Source: Sequoia sempervirens
Lineage: Eukaryota; Streptophyta; Pinopsida; Cupressales; Cupressaceae
Direction of reading: 5' to 3'
NCBI GenBank assembly: GCA_007258455.2
Contig: VDFB02252616.1
Coordinates: 120,006,552-120,070,551 of the forward strand
Length of the DNA: 64,000 nucleotides
The notes below the pieces were generated by a model that worked only from the letters and a program-made list of their open reading frames with translations, ran no database searches and was not told the DNA's origin. Both the position numbers and the translations under genes were made by a program. Below, piece by piece: positions 35,001 through 46,785 of this stretch. Positions within the stretch are counted from its first letter, which is position 1, and every line of letters begins with the position of its first letter.

Positions 35001-35152
35001 AGAATGAAGTAAAGCTTGAGTATGTTCCAAAGAAGGATCAGATTGCTGATATATTTATGAAGGCTCTTCCTAAAGATACTTTTGAGTATCTCAAGGAGAA
35101 GTTATGGGCCATTTCCTCCTTTCTTAAACTAGATGCATATGGATATGCATAA
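32038..35152 (+). pseudogene. Element G pol: protease, integrase, RT, RNase H (broken copia)
   Basis: The order protease-integrase-RT-RNase H defines Ty1/copia. Protease has WVVDSGCSHHM (about 32,118-32,150) in an open 142-codon stretch. GAG-pre-integrase has LWHQRMCHMN. Integrase keeps the first Asp (LIHADLCGP) and the Glu (VVERKNR), but the second Asp motif reads SNRGG followed by a stop. RT has the usual [21 protein letters not shown] and [18 protein letters not shown], but the catalytic motif is YVDG (34,182-34,193) in place of YVDD. RNase H includes EAKYIVAASCCTQ and IADIFMKALP. Many stops and frameshifts occur between 32,460 and 34,760. It is a dead copy. Confidence 0.92.
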
Positions 35153-35204
35153 GTCTAATTGATCTATGGATCTACCTTTCTTTTGGACTAATGTCTGGTG
35201 GCTA

Positions 35205-35476
35205 CCTCTTAGGGGGAGTAGGTCGTGTCATGTGTTGTCATTGTATTCTATTTTTAATGTCAAAGGGGAAATCAATGTAAAATATCATTTTCCTTTTCCA
35301 TTGATTTCAAAGGGGGAGAGAAAGAATGTGAAAAAGAAAAGAGGTAGAATGTGCAAATATTATCGACTAAGGGGGAGAAACAAATAGAAAAATATTGAGA
35401 AGTGTATTCAGAGCTAGTATGTTGTCTTTGATGGTTTTTCACATCATGTGTTGCCCTCAATGACAAAGGGGGAGAT
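35205..35476 (+). promoter_or_regulatory. Multiple polypurine tracts before element G 3' LTR
   Basis: GGGGGAG occurs four times, at 35,212, 35,312, 35,371 and 35,468, each preceded by A or T. The last (AAAGGGGGAGAT) abuts the LTR and is the plus-strand primer. Repeated purine tracts in the 3' untranslated region are a described trait of Sireviruses, and are the main reason for that label. Confidence 0.8.
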
Positions 35477-36738
35477 TGTTGCAAGAATGAAAATAATGAA
35501 GTTTCTATCATTGATGTCAATTGGTCAATTGGTTATCATTTGGTTGCTATTGTCATTGATTTCATGGTTACAGGTTATTGGTTGTTCATGTCGAGGATAT
35601 TGAGAAAATTGTATTGAAGAAAGGTTGCAAGTGTTCAGTGGTTGCTTTGGGTTTTTCTCTGGGATTTGCTCCTATGTTTGTGTGGTTTAGATATGTTGAT
35701 CATGGTTTTCAAAAGCTATTATATCCATATTTTTGGCTATCGATTCATTGTATAGTGTGTTATTTTCACTAGTTGTGAACTATGGTTTACTATCTTTTTG
35801 GCTGAGGTCCAGAAGAAATGTTGTTGGTCTGAATTTCTCTTTGGTAAAGGCTTATAAATTACAGTGCTAAATTTAAGTTTTTATGATTGTATTGAAGATA
35901 GTTTCAGTATCTAGAAGGTTCGTGCTTAATTGTTCTATGTGTTTTACATTGGTTTGGCCAACCTTGTGTTGAACACTATCTTCGGAGTTGATGAAGCATG
36001 TTGGATCTATTTGGGTCATTACCATGCGTGTGTTTGGGTCACTCTCATTCTAATTCTAGCCTAAGATGTTTTGGAACCAACCTAATTTGAATTTAATGTT
36101 GGATGGTTGACTTTAGATATGTTTCAAAGTTGCAAATGGTATAAATACATAATGAGTTAGTGGTGAAAGGTGTACAAAGAGATAAGTGCAAAGAAATAGA
36201 GAAAATAGATGTGATATTGATGTGAATCAATGAGTGTGTGTGATGAGAGTGTAGTAGATCAGTCTTAAGCCTAAATGTTGAGTTTCTAGATGCAGTGAGT
36301 TGAAGGTGTACTCTATCATTCATGCATTTCTGCAAGTGGTTGAGAAAATTGTCGTGGATTTCTCTATTGCATTGAGATTGTCTTCTCTTTGTAACATATC
36401 TCTTCTATCTTCTTTGTATCTTTGTGACAGTGAGCCCTCTAGGTTGTTATCCTTTTTAGAAAATGAGTCCTGATCTAGACAATGAGTCCTTTTTTTAGCA
36501 TTGAGCATTTGTAATCAATTTTGATATTCTCTATAATGTGAGTTAATCCTCACTGTGGTTTTTCCCTCATTGGATTTTCCATGTAAATCTGGTGTTGTGT
36601 TTGTGTGATGGTTTTCAATTTTTGCACTTGCACTTAATGTTTAATCATTTAAGCAGTGTTAAGGATTAGTTCTGGTGAATGAATTAAGGTTTAAATTTGT
36701 GACAACTGATTCAGCCCCCCTCTCAATTGTCTTTTTCA
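35477..36738 (+). mobile_element. Element G 3' LTR
   Basis: Starts TGTTGCAAGAATG after the polypurine tract and ends TCTTTTTCA at 36,738 (1,262 bp). Partner of 29,581-30,899. Confidence 0.92.
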
Positions 36739-39649
36739 ATAGATATAGAATAATAAATCAGATACAAAGCTCATCCTCTTTATTTTCAATTTATTTTATC
36801 TTTAAACCTCCATCTTTTGTTCCTTTTTTACAATTCTAGTTAGTTTAGGAGTAGTTTAAGGTTAGAATAAGATTTTATTTTCAACAACTTGCTATTATAA
36901 ATCAGATTTGTCATATTTTCAATTTTTCCTTTTTTTTTTTAGTATTGAAAATATTTATTTTTATGCAATAGGTGATTGGACCAACAACTTATGAATTATT
37001 TATCTTATTTTTTGATCTCCTAAGTGAATTTAACTAATTGATTACTTGATTACCAACAACCCTTTATACATGTATAACTACATAAGCCACTAAATTATCC
37101 AACATTGTCATGACCTGACACAAAGAGACCTTGGAGTTATTAATCCCTTGAGGTTGGTCTCCTTTGAGGAGAGGTGGTGCATTTGGTGTTCTACCTACAT
37201 GTTGATGAGTGTGTCAAAACACCCCTCAACAATGCCTTAGACCCCCTAGAAGAAATTTTGAATGTTCTAATTAGAACTACCCTAGAGTAGAATGTAAACT
37301 AAATTCCTTTCTATGAAAGTTAAAGTTATACAATGACATCATAAACTTGATGTCATCAATTGCAAGTAAAACTCTGAAAACTTAAAGTTTTCTTAGTGGC
37401 ATTATAAAATTAAAAAAAAATTGAGGTTGTGTTTGTTTTAGGTTGAAAAAAATAGGACATAACAAGTAGACATCTTATTTTCTTAATTTCTTTACTATCA
37501 ATTCGAAATCATCATGTGCATGTAGCATCTTGACCTTTTTCCTATGTGCTAATACTAGCCTATAAAAAAATGTTTCATATTTGACTACATTATTTGTACA
37601 ATGAAATTGTAATTTTTATGTAGCTAAGAAATATATACCTTGAGGATTTATCAACTCAATTCCAATTTGATTTCTTTGACTAAGATCCATCACTTAGAGT
37701 GTAAAAACATGCTTTAGTTTTTGTTGAAACTATATCCTCTAAATTGAAAGAGGTAATAATCTTTCTATAGTTTTTTTTCGTATCTTCTAAGGAGGAATAA
37801 GTGGTTTGAATTCTTTATTTTGTGGGTATATTATTGGAATAAAAACCTCTTGAGGAACTTTTGTATCAATATATTATTGTTGGTGTTCTACATTTTTAGC
37901 ACTAGTTGATGAATTTTCTAGAGGTATAGTTATAGATTGTAGCTCCTTCAACATGGAAATATCCATTTATTTACTAAGAATAGTGAGGTAAATGGAACAT
38001 GTGAATTATTAGTGCAGAGTTTGTGAATCCTACACCAGTTAAATTATAGCAGCAAATATTCAACAAACACTTTCTTCACTTCTTGAATTAGTGCTAGGAG
38101 TCACTTTCATGAAATTTATTGCAACTTAATGTACACCCCTATAGGGTAACTACATGTGGGAGAAATTTGAATAAATATATCCTTTCAATATTTTAGACCA
38201 ATCCTAACCTAAAAAAATCTGGTCCATTTCAAGAATGTTGACCACTAGAATATCTATTTAATGTTTTACCTATTGGCGTGGTTATTATGCACACCAAAAA
38301 GTAGATTAATCTTTGCTCAAATGAACATAATAACTTATCTTTACTTGAAATAATCACTAATATTTTTTGGTTAAAGATGATATTAGCTATCCCAAGGCTA
38401 AGGAATGTCAGGTCTTGACATATTAGGTTTACTCAAGGCTTGTTGTGAAAATTTGTTGTTAATCACAAGGGGTCTCTAGTTTTTAAGGTTAATTATAGTC
38501 ATAGCAAGTAGAGTATTATTAAGATATAGCATATTTAAGATATATTGCTCTACAACTTCATGAATATGAAGGATGTGCGTGGATATTTCATGAATTCAAA
38601 CATTTCAAATCATTTGTAAGAAATATTTAACATCTACTTTGAAGAAAAGAATTAAAAATCCTAAAATTTAAGGTGATCCTAAAATTTAAGGTGCTCCCAA
38701 CTATTATCTACTCGTACACCATGAAATAAACTAAATCAAAGAAAAACTACTCTACACTTAACCATATTACTTCACAGCTAGGCATAGACTGATGCACAAG
38801 TTTAAAGAAATTATATGAGATCATTTTTCACCAAACAGTGTTAGCAGGCACCCAAATCTAGTGCAACACATTGGCTTCTTCGATAGAAATACATAATTAG
38901 CTACATAAGATTTTATATTAGGAAATAGCTTTAAAATTGGCTTTGATATTAGAAAACTTCAATGGAGTATGTATAATTTTTTAAACTAGAATAGAACAAA
39001 AAATAGGAAAAAGAAATAAAATTGGTGAGTATGCCAATCTTATGTCCATAATTCCACAAATTCTAAACATCCATAAAATAACAAATATCGGCCTTTTATA
39101 GAACACAAGGCCATTGAAAGGTTTCAAAAAGAACACATGACAATATCCAAAAAATGAAACATAAGGAAACACATGGTACATGATAGTTGACACTATAATA
39201 TTCTAGAACAAGTTAAAGAGACTTTTAATTTTCTTCCATTGTTGAAAGCCTTTGAAGTCTTAGACTTCGGAACACAAGTGTTCTTAAGAAAAATAAAAAA
39301 CTTGTTACCATTACCCTTCAAAACCTTTGGCCCTACCACCAAGTGTCAAATTCGAAAATAACTTTATTAATGCACCTTAGGAAACTTGTCACTACATTTG
39401 CACATCAAAACCCTGGGTCTCCATTACTCGATCATCAACATCTCCTCATCAAAACTTTCCTTTGTGAATTTTTCTCCTCCTTTTCTCTATTTGTACTCCC
39501 GGAATGCAATCAAAACCCCATCCATACTTTCCCTTGAAATACTCTATGTCATTCTCCAACTGTATTTATGCCACACATATTCTTCCATCACCTTCTTTAT
39601 AGCTTTGTTTCTTTGCAACATTTTTATCTCATAAGTATTCATGTGATTT
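36739..39649. other. Non-coding stretch, no gene recognised
   Basis: AT-rich sequence with scattered short frames and no recognisable domain, LTR end or RNA gene. Some of it may be decayed transposon sequence. Confidence 0.55.
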
Positions 39650-42600
39650 GTGCACTCAATCACCTCATCAAGGACCTCCCAGATCAATGAGTGGATACGA
39701 TCATCGTTTATCTTTTCTATCCAACATCCATATCATTTTGTTCCATGCACTCTTTACACCCAACAAAAAGTACTCTAGTATTAAACCAATAGAACGCCTC
39801 TTTTCATTTTCCAATTGCATCTTTCATCATTTCTTCACCCTTATTTACCAAATATACCATCTAATATTAAAAGACCTTTATCTTTTGTTTGATCCCTCTG
39901 ATGGAATCTACTTGCTCATTAGACATCAACACTAGATTTTATGGAAAATCTATCAGTGACTGACCCAATTGGGATATGGCCTTGATAAAATTCTGCAAAT
40001 GAGTAATGTGTTCCTTTAAATCTTTCTTATTTTTCTTGTCCTTTCTCATCTGAGTGGTAGTTGCTTCTAAGTTCATTCTCATCTCTTCCAATTCATGTTC
40101 ACTGGAGGAGTGTCATAGGTTGATATTAGTAACCTAATAATCCCTAGTCATTACTTCATGCTTACTCTTTTCACCAATAGGTGTGGCTATTTGGAGAACT
40201 CTCCCTCTAGCTAATCTCACCTAATTGAATGTTTGACCCTTGCTCTATTATTTAGCTTAGGGGTTTCTATTTCTTACATTATGCTTTTTAAATTTAGAGG
40301 CACCAACTCTACTTGCAATGGAGGGGCTAATTGTTGAGCTACCTAGTCAGGTATATCTTCATTTGGCCTAACCTCTTCTTGTCTCTATTCCTATCCACTT
40401 GGCCATTTAGGAACATCCTTTCTAAGTACATGACTATCATCTATCACCATTTCTAAATCATTTGTCACATCACCCCTAGGTGGAAAATATTATGGGTTCA
40501 CTTGGTCTTACTCTCTCTTTTCTTCTTCTTGGAGTCTTGTATCCTCTTCCCCTTTTTTCTCTTCCTCTACACTACTTTCCAAAGCTAGTGATTCTTGTTG
40601 CTCTTTCTTATCATCTACATTAATGTTTTCACCACCTTCTTGTCCTTCATTTGGGGTTTGGGAAGACTCAATATTTCTGCTTACATCTGGACCTTCTCCT
40701 TGACCTTAAGGTTGTTTATTGATAGTCTTTCCTTCATTTTCACTTCATTGAGATTGATCCTCAACTATATTTGTATCAAGTGGTTCTTCATGCACTTCCT
40801 CTTCTTCTATTATTGAAATGGGTGCTTAAGGTGTAGTACTAATTTGCTCATATTGAGGTGTCACCTTTTTTACTATTGGATTTTCTCCTTCTAAGTTCTA
40901 CATTTCCTAAGTACGCTAACCCACTATAAATTATGTATCTTCTTCAACATCCAGTTTCATTTTTGCTTCAATCCCTTTCTCAACTCCAAGATAATCCATT
41001 GAGACTTCCCCAAGCTATTTTTATCCTTTTAATTGTTGTATCAGAGTAGACCATTTCTCTACTTGTCTCAGGGAATGATCCATACTTATTGTAGGTTCTC
41101 CCTTTGATATTGAATATACTTCTCCCAGGGTTTGCTTCATTGTCACTATAATCAGGAATGGTAGAGAAGTAAACATAGTAGCTACCTATTGAGATGTTGA
41201 CCTTGTCTAGATGTACACTTGTGATTTCATAGTTACCTCTTTTGGGCTCAAGAGCTTTTCTCTAGGGACTATAGTAGAAGAAGACGCCATGTTTTGTATT
41301 CTCAAAATTTTTATAGGAATAGCTAAAGTCTCTCTATTTGGATCATCTAGCTAAGAAGCCATTGAAACCCCTTGACTTGAAACATTAAGGATCCCTTCTC
41401 TACTCTACTTAATAGCTTTGGATTCTACAATTTTTCTCTTCTTATCTAAACATTCATCATACCCTAACTCACTTATTATCTTTTGTTTCCTTTTTATTCC
41501 CCATGAGTATGTGGGTGTCATCCCGACTTCTTTTATTAGCTTAATATACTCATATATCCAGGATTGAATGAATTAAAGTACCTACTTGGAGATTTCATCT
41601 ATAGTCACTATCTCAAGTTTCCTCCAATTTGGATGTATAATAGGTTCATCATAAACCTTATCTGAGTTATATGCAGGATCAATAACATCACCATCATCTA
41701 CATCTAGTTCCTTGGTAAAATCATGTGTTTTGAAAGTTTTCATCTGGTCAATTGTCAACCTATAATAGGACCATTCTTTGACATCATTCTCATCTTTACA
41801 ATCACCCCATAAATCCTCCAAGTGAGGGATATGAGTATACCTCCTATTGATTTTTTTGGCTAATCTCTTAGTTGGATCATAATTACTCCTTCTAAGCATG
41901 AATGGCTCCAACCTATATGAATTTAATTCATTATCACACAACTTAGCGATCTTAATTGAGGCACATTTATATTTCCCTATAGTAATAGAAAATTTTATTG
42001 GTCCCCTCTTGTGGGATTGCTAAAATATTTCATGAGACGTCATCACTTGTCTTGAAAATTCTAGAAACACTATTCTATTTGTAGGGAAATTGGGTAACAT
42101 GTAGGGGTAGCCTGTAAACCCTTCTATCCTTATGTAAGTGAATTTGGGGAACTAGATATACTAGCACCCAATAGAATGGATAGCCTCTTATGCTTCAAGG
42201 GATATTCTCTTTGCTTTATCTCCCTCCATTAACCTAACTAACCGCATTAAAAAAGCATCATTTACCCTATAGTAATTATTTTGACACTAATTAGTAGTGA
42301 TTTGAGGAAAATGTTGATAAACTAATTTGTTCCTTGGTTCTCTACCCAAAATTCCTACTCTGTTTAATCCTTGAATATTGGCTCTTAGAGAATAGGAATA
42401 TACAATGTATGAAAACATGGTGATCCATTCTAAATTTGAGAATGACTAGATGTGCTCACATATTTTTTCACTGATAAGTCTTTCCCAGTGAATCTGAATA
42501 GGATTATCCCTCATTCTTCTAATAAATGCAAACATCCATGGTTTGAATTTTTTGTCATCTCTAAAACCTATCACCTGGCTCAATAGGATTATCATATCTA

Positions 42601-43100
42601 GTATTTCTTGGATAAATAGTGACCTCAATATATTATTTAGCATCCTAGTAGCCTTTTCTTGGAACCAAGTCCACACCATGACCTTCTTGTTATGCTCTTC
42701 CATGGATACATATGCTTTAGCTATGTCTTCCATGTTTAGTGCTTTCATCTTTCGGAACACTAGGATTCCAAATGTGTAAGCAATACCATCTATAAATAGG
42801 TCACTTTAAACTCTTCCTTCTTTGAAAACCACCCTTATGTTTGCATCGTACCATTTCATGCATTTTAAGACTAACTATGGGGCTTCCATTTGCTAATGGG
42901 AACCCTACCATAAAATGCATCCTAGTGGAAATCATATTTTTAACATAGGGGTTAGCATTTGATTGTTGAGCCCTCTTCATGAATTCATGTTTGTTAAAGC
43001 TTCTCAAATGGGTATTTTTCACCAATCTGTAAGTAGGAATTTCCTGTGATATGGGAAATTTGAACTCCTCTTTAGGATGTTTCTTCTGTGAGGTGCTCAT
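39650..43100 (-). pseudogene. Long broken minus-strand frame, unknown protein with acidic and coiled-coil C-terminus
   Basis: On the minus strand a coding-like frame can be followed from ATG 43,100 (MSTSQKKHPKEEFKF) to about 39,650, roughly 1,100 residues. It is interrupted by many stops and several shifts. Open pieces are 42,801-43,100, 42,446-42,760 and 41,582-41,941 (the last with HIPHLEDLWGD and DVDDGDVIDPAYNSD). Around 40,450-40,700 it is Glu/Asp-rich (EEEKKGEEDTRLQEEEKRE). Around 39,980-40,110 it is heptad-like (ELEEMRMNLEATTTQMRKD). Most stops sit where Gln would fit (TAA/TAG). I do not recognise the family. It ends 273 bases left of element E, and its layout resembles the antisense frame inside E, so an accessory transposon protein is possible. 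Confidence 0.55.
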
Positions 43101-43373
43101 ATCTTCCCCATTTTCCTACATGATTAGGGTAAATCCCAATAATGTAATTTCTACAAATTATTTTCATGAAATTTCATTACCCATCACTATTCATTCATCA
43201 AATTTAGGTTAATTCAATCAAATTACATACCAATTGATTTAGGAATTAACCAAAAAGAATGTCATTCCACTAGAGCCAAGCACATGTAAGAGGAATTTTT
43301 ATAGTTCAATTAAAAGAAAAGTACCTAGTTTCGTTAGTGGTGAGCTCGAGCCAATGCAAAATTAAATTCTAGT

Positions 43374-44433
43374 TGTATACACCTAAAATCGGTCAAGATA
43401 CTTAATTAATTAAATATAGGGTATTTAATTAACAAGCCTTTTATTTCATCTACTTATAAATAAATTCTAAATTTATTTATATAATTCATACTTTCTAATT
43501 CTTCCATCTTGATTCATATTCCTATAATTTTAATTAAATAAACAAATTTCAATAGTTTGTTTTATTTGATTAGTATCTTCTCACTAAATTTAAATTCTCA
43601 ATTTGAATTTAGGCACATGTCTCCAACTTTTCTTCTTGCCACCTCATCCAGTGTCTCATGAATTTAAATATGCCTAATATTTAAATTGGAATTATCCTCA
43701 ACCAATTTTAAAACAACCTTGGAAACTTGGCTCCTCCATTTCATTTATTCTTCTAAACACTTGGCAAAGTGCTCTTTTAAAGGGAACATCCTCCATGATT
43801 CCCTCTAACTTCTTCATTCTCCACCATTCATCTTTCCAGCTGAAATATTGACCATTAGTTGCTGCCACATCACAATATGCCTTGGAAATCTTATAAATAC
43901 ATCATTCTCTAGCATTTGGCAACCCATCTTGAGCAAACTTACTCTGCAAAAAATTTATGAGAGAATTTAGAGAAATTTAGCATTTAGTGTTTAGTAATTT
44001 AGAATCATATCAAGTTTAGAATCATGGCTTAGTTTCATAGATGTATTTTTGTTATCATTTTAGTTTTTATACAATATTTGCATCATAGTCTTTAGCATCA
44101 TATCCATTATCATATCACCATTATCATTTACAACAAATTTTAATATCATAGCCTCAGAATTATCAGACAACTTATCAAATCATGTAGGAATTATATTTTT
44201 GCATTTTTATAGCATTTTGTTCCTCAGGTTTCCATTCTAACAGTCATAGTGCATACACAAATTATATGAGAGCCAATATGATTTAATGAATCCTTGAAGA
44301 TATGAAACAATGGAATGATTTTAGGGAATTTACTTTGTTTTCAATTAGATTAGTTTATGATTCAATTCTCTAATGTAATATGTTTAATTGCTTGTAAGAT
44401 TTTTTTATTCACTTGCACATTTTACCTCACACA
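43374..44433 (+). mobile_element. Element E 5' LTR (Tat/Ogre-like gypsy)
   Basis: Starts TGTATACACC at 43,374 and ends CCTCACACA at 44,433 (1,060 bp). It matches 59,223-60,264 along its whole length at roughly 93 percent by eye, so E is older than B. A TATA box lies in the second half. The flank CTAGT (43,369-43,373) is not an exact match to CTATC after the 3' LTR. Confidence 0.93.
43892..43899 (+). promoter_or_regulatory. TATA box of element E
   Basis: TATAAATA is conserved in the 3' LTR at 59,736-59,743, about 540 bases before the LTR end. Confidence 0.65.
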
Positions 44434-44437
44434 TAAG

Positions 44438-44455
44438 TTGGCACCCACCATGGGG
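44438..44455 (+). promoter_or_regulatory. Primer binding site of element E
   Basis: TTGGCACCCACCATGGGG follows the LTR end by four bases. The TGGCNCCCACC form is like the PBS of Tat/Ogre-lineage elements and differs from the initiator-Met site of B, D and G. Confidence 0.75.
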
Positions 44456-44552
44456 CATAGCCCCCTTTTATTGATGTTTTCTAGAAATTTTTTTTGTAGA
44501 TTTGGACATGAACTCTTGTGTAGCACATCCGCTATTTATTTCAATGCATATG

Positions 44553-44812
44553 AAACACCTTTTAGCGCATCTAGATCCTATTATGATGCATTCAGAGCAT
44601 CTTTTGGCGCATCCAATTCTTGTTATGGTGCATTTGGGGCTTCTTTCGATGCATCTAGCTCAACTTTCAATGCATATAGGGAGTTTTCTAGCACATTCAA
44701 TTTACATTTTAGTGCATTCATTAGTTTTTGTAGTGCATTTGGTAGTTCTTTTAGCACATAGGAGTGATATTTTAGTGCATCTAATGTTTGTTTTAGCGCA
44801 TTTGGTTTATTT
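44553..44812 (+). repeat. Minisatellite cluster 1 in element E leader
   Basis: About nine degenerate units of 25-33 bases built on TTTTAGCGCATCTAG (variants TAGTGCATT, GATGCATC, GGCGCATCC). The roughly 30-base period gives decapeptide-like repeats in any open frame (LLAHL-type), which is a by-product of periodicity and not evidence of a gene. Confidence 0.8.
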
Positions 44813-45861
44813 AGTAGAAATTCAAAATGTTGTGTACTGATTTATGTTTTCTATTTGCAGGTACTTTAATACACTGGTCAAAGACAATTTTATCAAACTA
44901 CTGATGATGTTTGTAGGGGTGGGAGGTTTTATTGTCTTCTTTTAATTAAATTAGGAACCTAGTTTAATTAGAAAGTTAAAGAAACCCTTGTTTACTATGC
45001 TTGAAGTGATAGGCCTATTCTCTCCCCTTAACTAGGTGACTAGAATGCTAGAATTACTATTTTATGCTTTGTTAACACCTTTAGAAGGCCTATTGTAGTG
45101 GGAAAAATTACTCACCCTATAGGAACGACCTAAGTGGGAACAACTAAAGCCAAATTTTCCAACCCACTATAATCAAAAGTGAATTTGGGGAAAGTCCATA
45201 ATTCGACAGTAGTGTGCAAAACCCCAAAGCCTTTATTCTAAAGGTTGGGAGGTCTCCTAAGGGAGTTTAGCTATTTTTTGTACCGAATAGAAACCCTTAT
45301 TACAAACCTTAGTGTAGAAGCCAATTGAGTCAGTCTCCAAACACTTCTAATATCACAATGCAAGGGGAGGGATGAATCTTCCCCAAAGATACTCACCATA
45401 TAACCATCAGGGATTATTGGCCAAAGGTGGAGGATTCAACCTTGGTTAAGACCTAAGAAAGGAAAAAACATTAGCGCCCTCTAGGGGGTGACATGGTTGT
45501 GTGAACTGATATGGTTCTAAGATGTGGGTTGTGGTATTTTAAGTGACCCTTGACATTAGAAAAGTGTTTGAATTGTATTCTCTTGTGTTATACCTATGGA
45601 AATCGAAGGAATCAGACCAGATTCTTGAATACACACTCAATGTTTAGTTTCTAGGCTGGAAACAATTGTTTGACAACTTGTTGTTGTGTTGGAAGTCATT
45701 ATTCAAGAAAATCACACATTTAAAGCACCCAATTCACATAATTCACAAATTGGAAACCAAACAAAAATTCATTGTTTAGAAAAGCATACCCTGGAAACAT
45801 CCATTTTACTGGTTAAAAGCAGAATAACCAGATAGAATTGCAAAAACACTAAACATTTCTA

Positions 45862-46345
45862 TTTTAGCGCATGCATTCCCTGTTCTAGCACATCCACAAA
45901 ATATTTTAGTGCATCCAATCCATTTTCTAGCACATCTAGGGTACAATCTAGCACATATGAGTTATGTTCCAACACATATTGTCTATTGTCTAGTGCATAT
46001 AGGTCACTTTCTGGTGCGTCCGTTCCATTTTCAATGCATTTACAAATCCTTTTAGCACATTCACCTATAGAATACCAAGTTGAAATCACATACTTAGGGG
46101 AAATCTAGCACATTAATGTCTTTTTCTGGCACATTCAATCTATTTTCTAGTGCATCTAAGTCATCCTCCAATCCATTGAGTCCATCTTTTAGCATATTCA
46201 ATATATTCTCCAATGCATCTGGGCCTTTATTTAGTGCATTGAGTCCATTGTCTAGCGCATCTTGGGTACAGTCTAACACATTCAGTCTGTTTTCTAGCAC
46301 ATCAATGCAATCTTTTGGCACATCCATACCCTATTTTAGTGCATC
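45862..46345 (+). repeat. Minisatellite cluster 2 in element E leader
   Basis: About 16 more units of the same motif and orientation (TTCTAGCACATC, TTTAGTGCATC, TCTAGCGCATC), period close to 30 bases. The complementary strand reads as a run of DALENGLNVL-like decapeptides. Between clusters 1 and 2 (44,813-45,861) I see nothing recognisable. Confidence 0.8.
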
Positions 46346-46785
46346 TACTAAATTCAAAACCAGAGAGCTAAATTCCTAGTCCATTCGTTAGTTTGAACCA
46401 AAATTAAGGATCTTTTCCAGAAAAAAATCATTCCTCAATCACACCAGTGGTTTGAACTTGTTGAAACTGACCTTTACAAGTGAGATTCTTCAAACTAAAC
46501 CAAGATCTAACACCTTAAAGTTCCTAAACATCAAACACACCTTTGATTGTTAAGCTAAGTTTCCTCGTCAGGATCTGTCATCCTTCATCATGAAACAAAG
46601 TTGTATAATCAAATTAAACTTAGTCTCATCAATAGAATTTTTCATTCTATTTGACTTAGTTATTATCCTTGGTACTCCTTCAAACAAAGATCAAATTTTA
46701 GTGAAATTATAACACTTGTATGCTCATTCAAAAAAGATCACAAAACTGAAAACTCAAAGAGAAAGAACTTGAAACTCAAAACACC

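Noticed and set aside
44502..46327. Genes with decapeptide repeats in the element E leader, on either strand
   Set aside because: The 30-base minisatellite makes every open frame look periodic. Frames exist on both strands with equal quality, and no start context or domain supports one.
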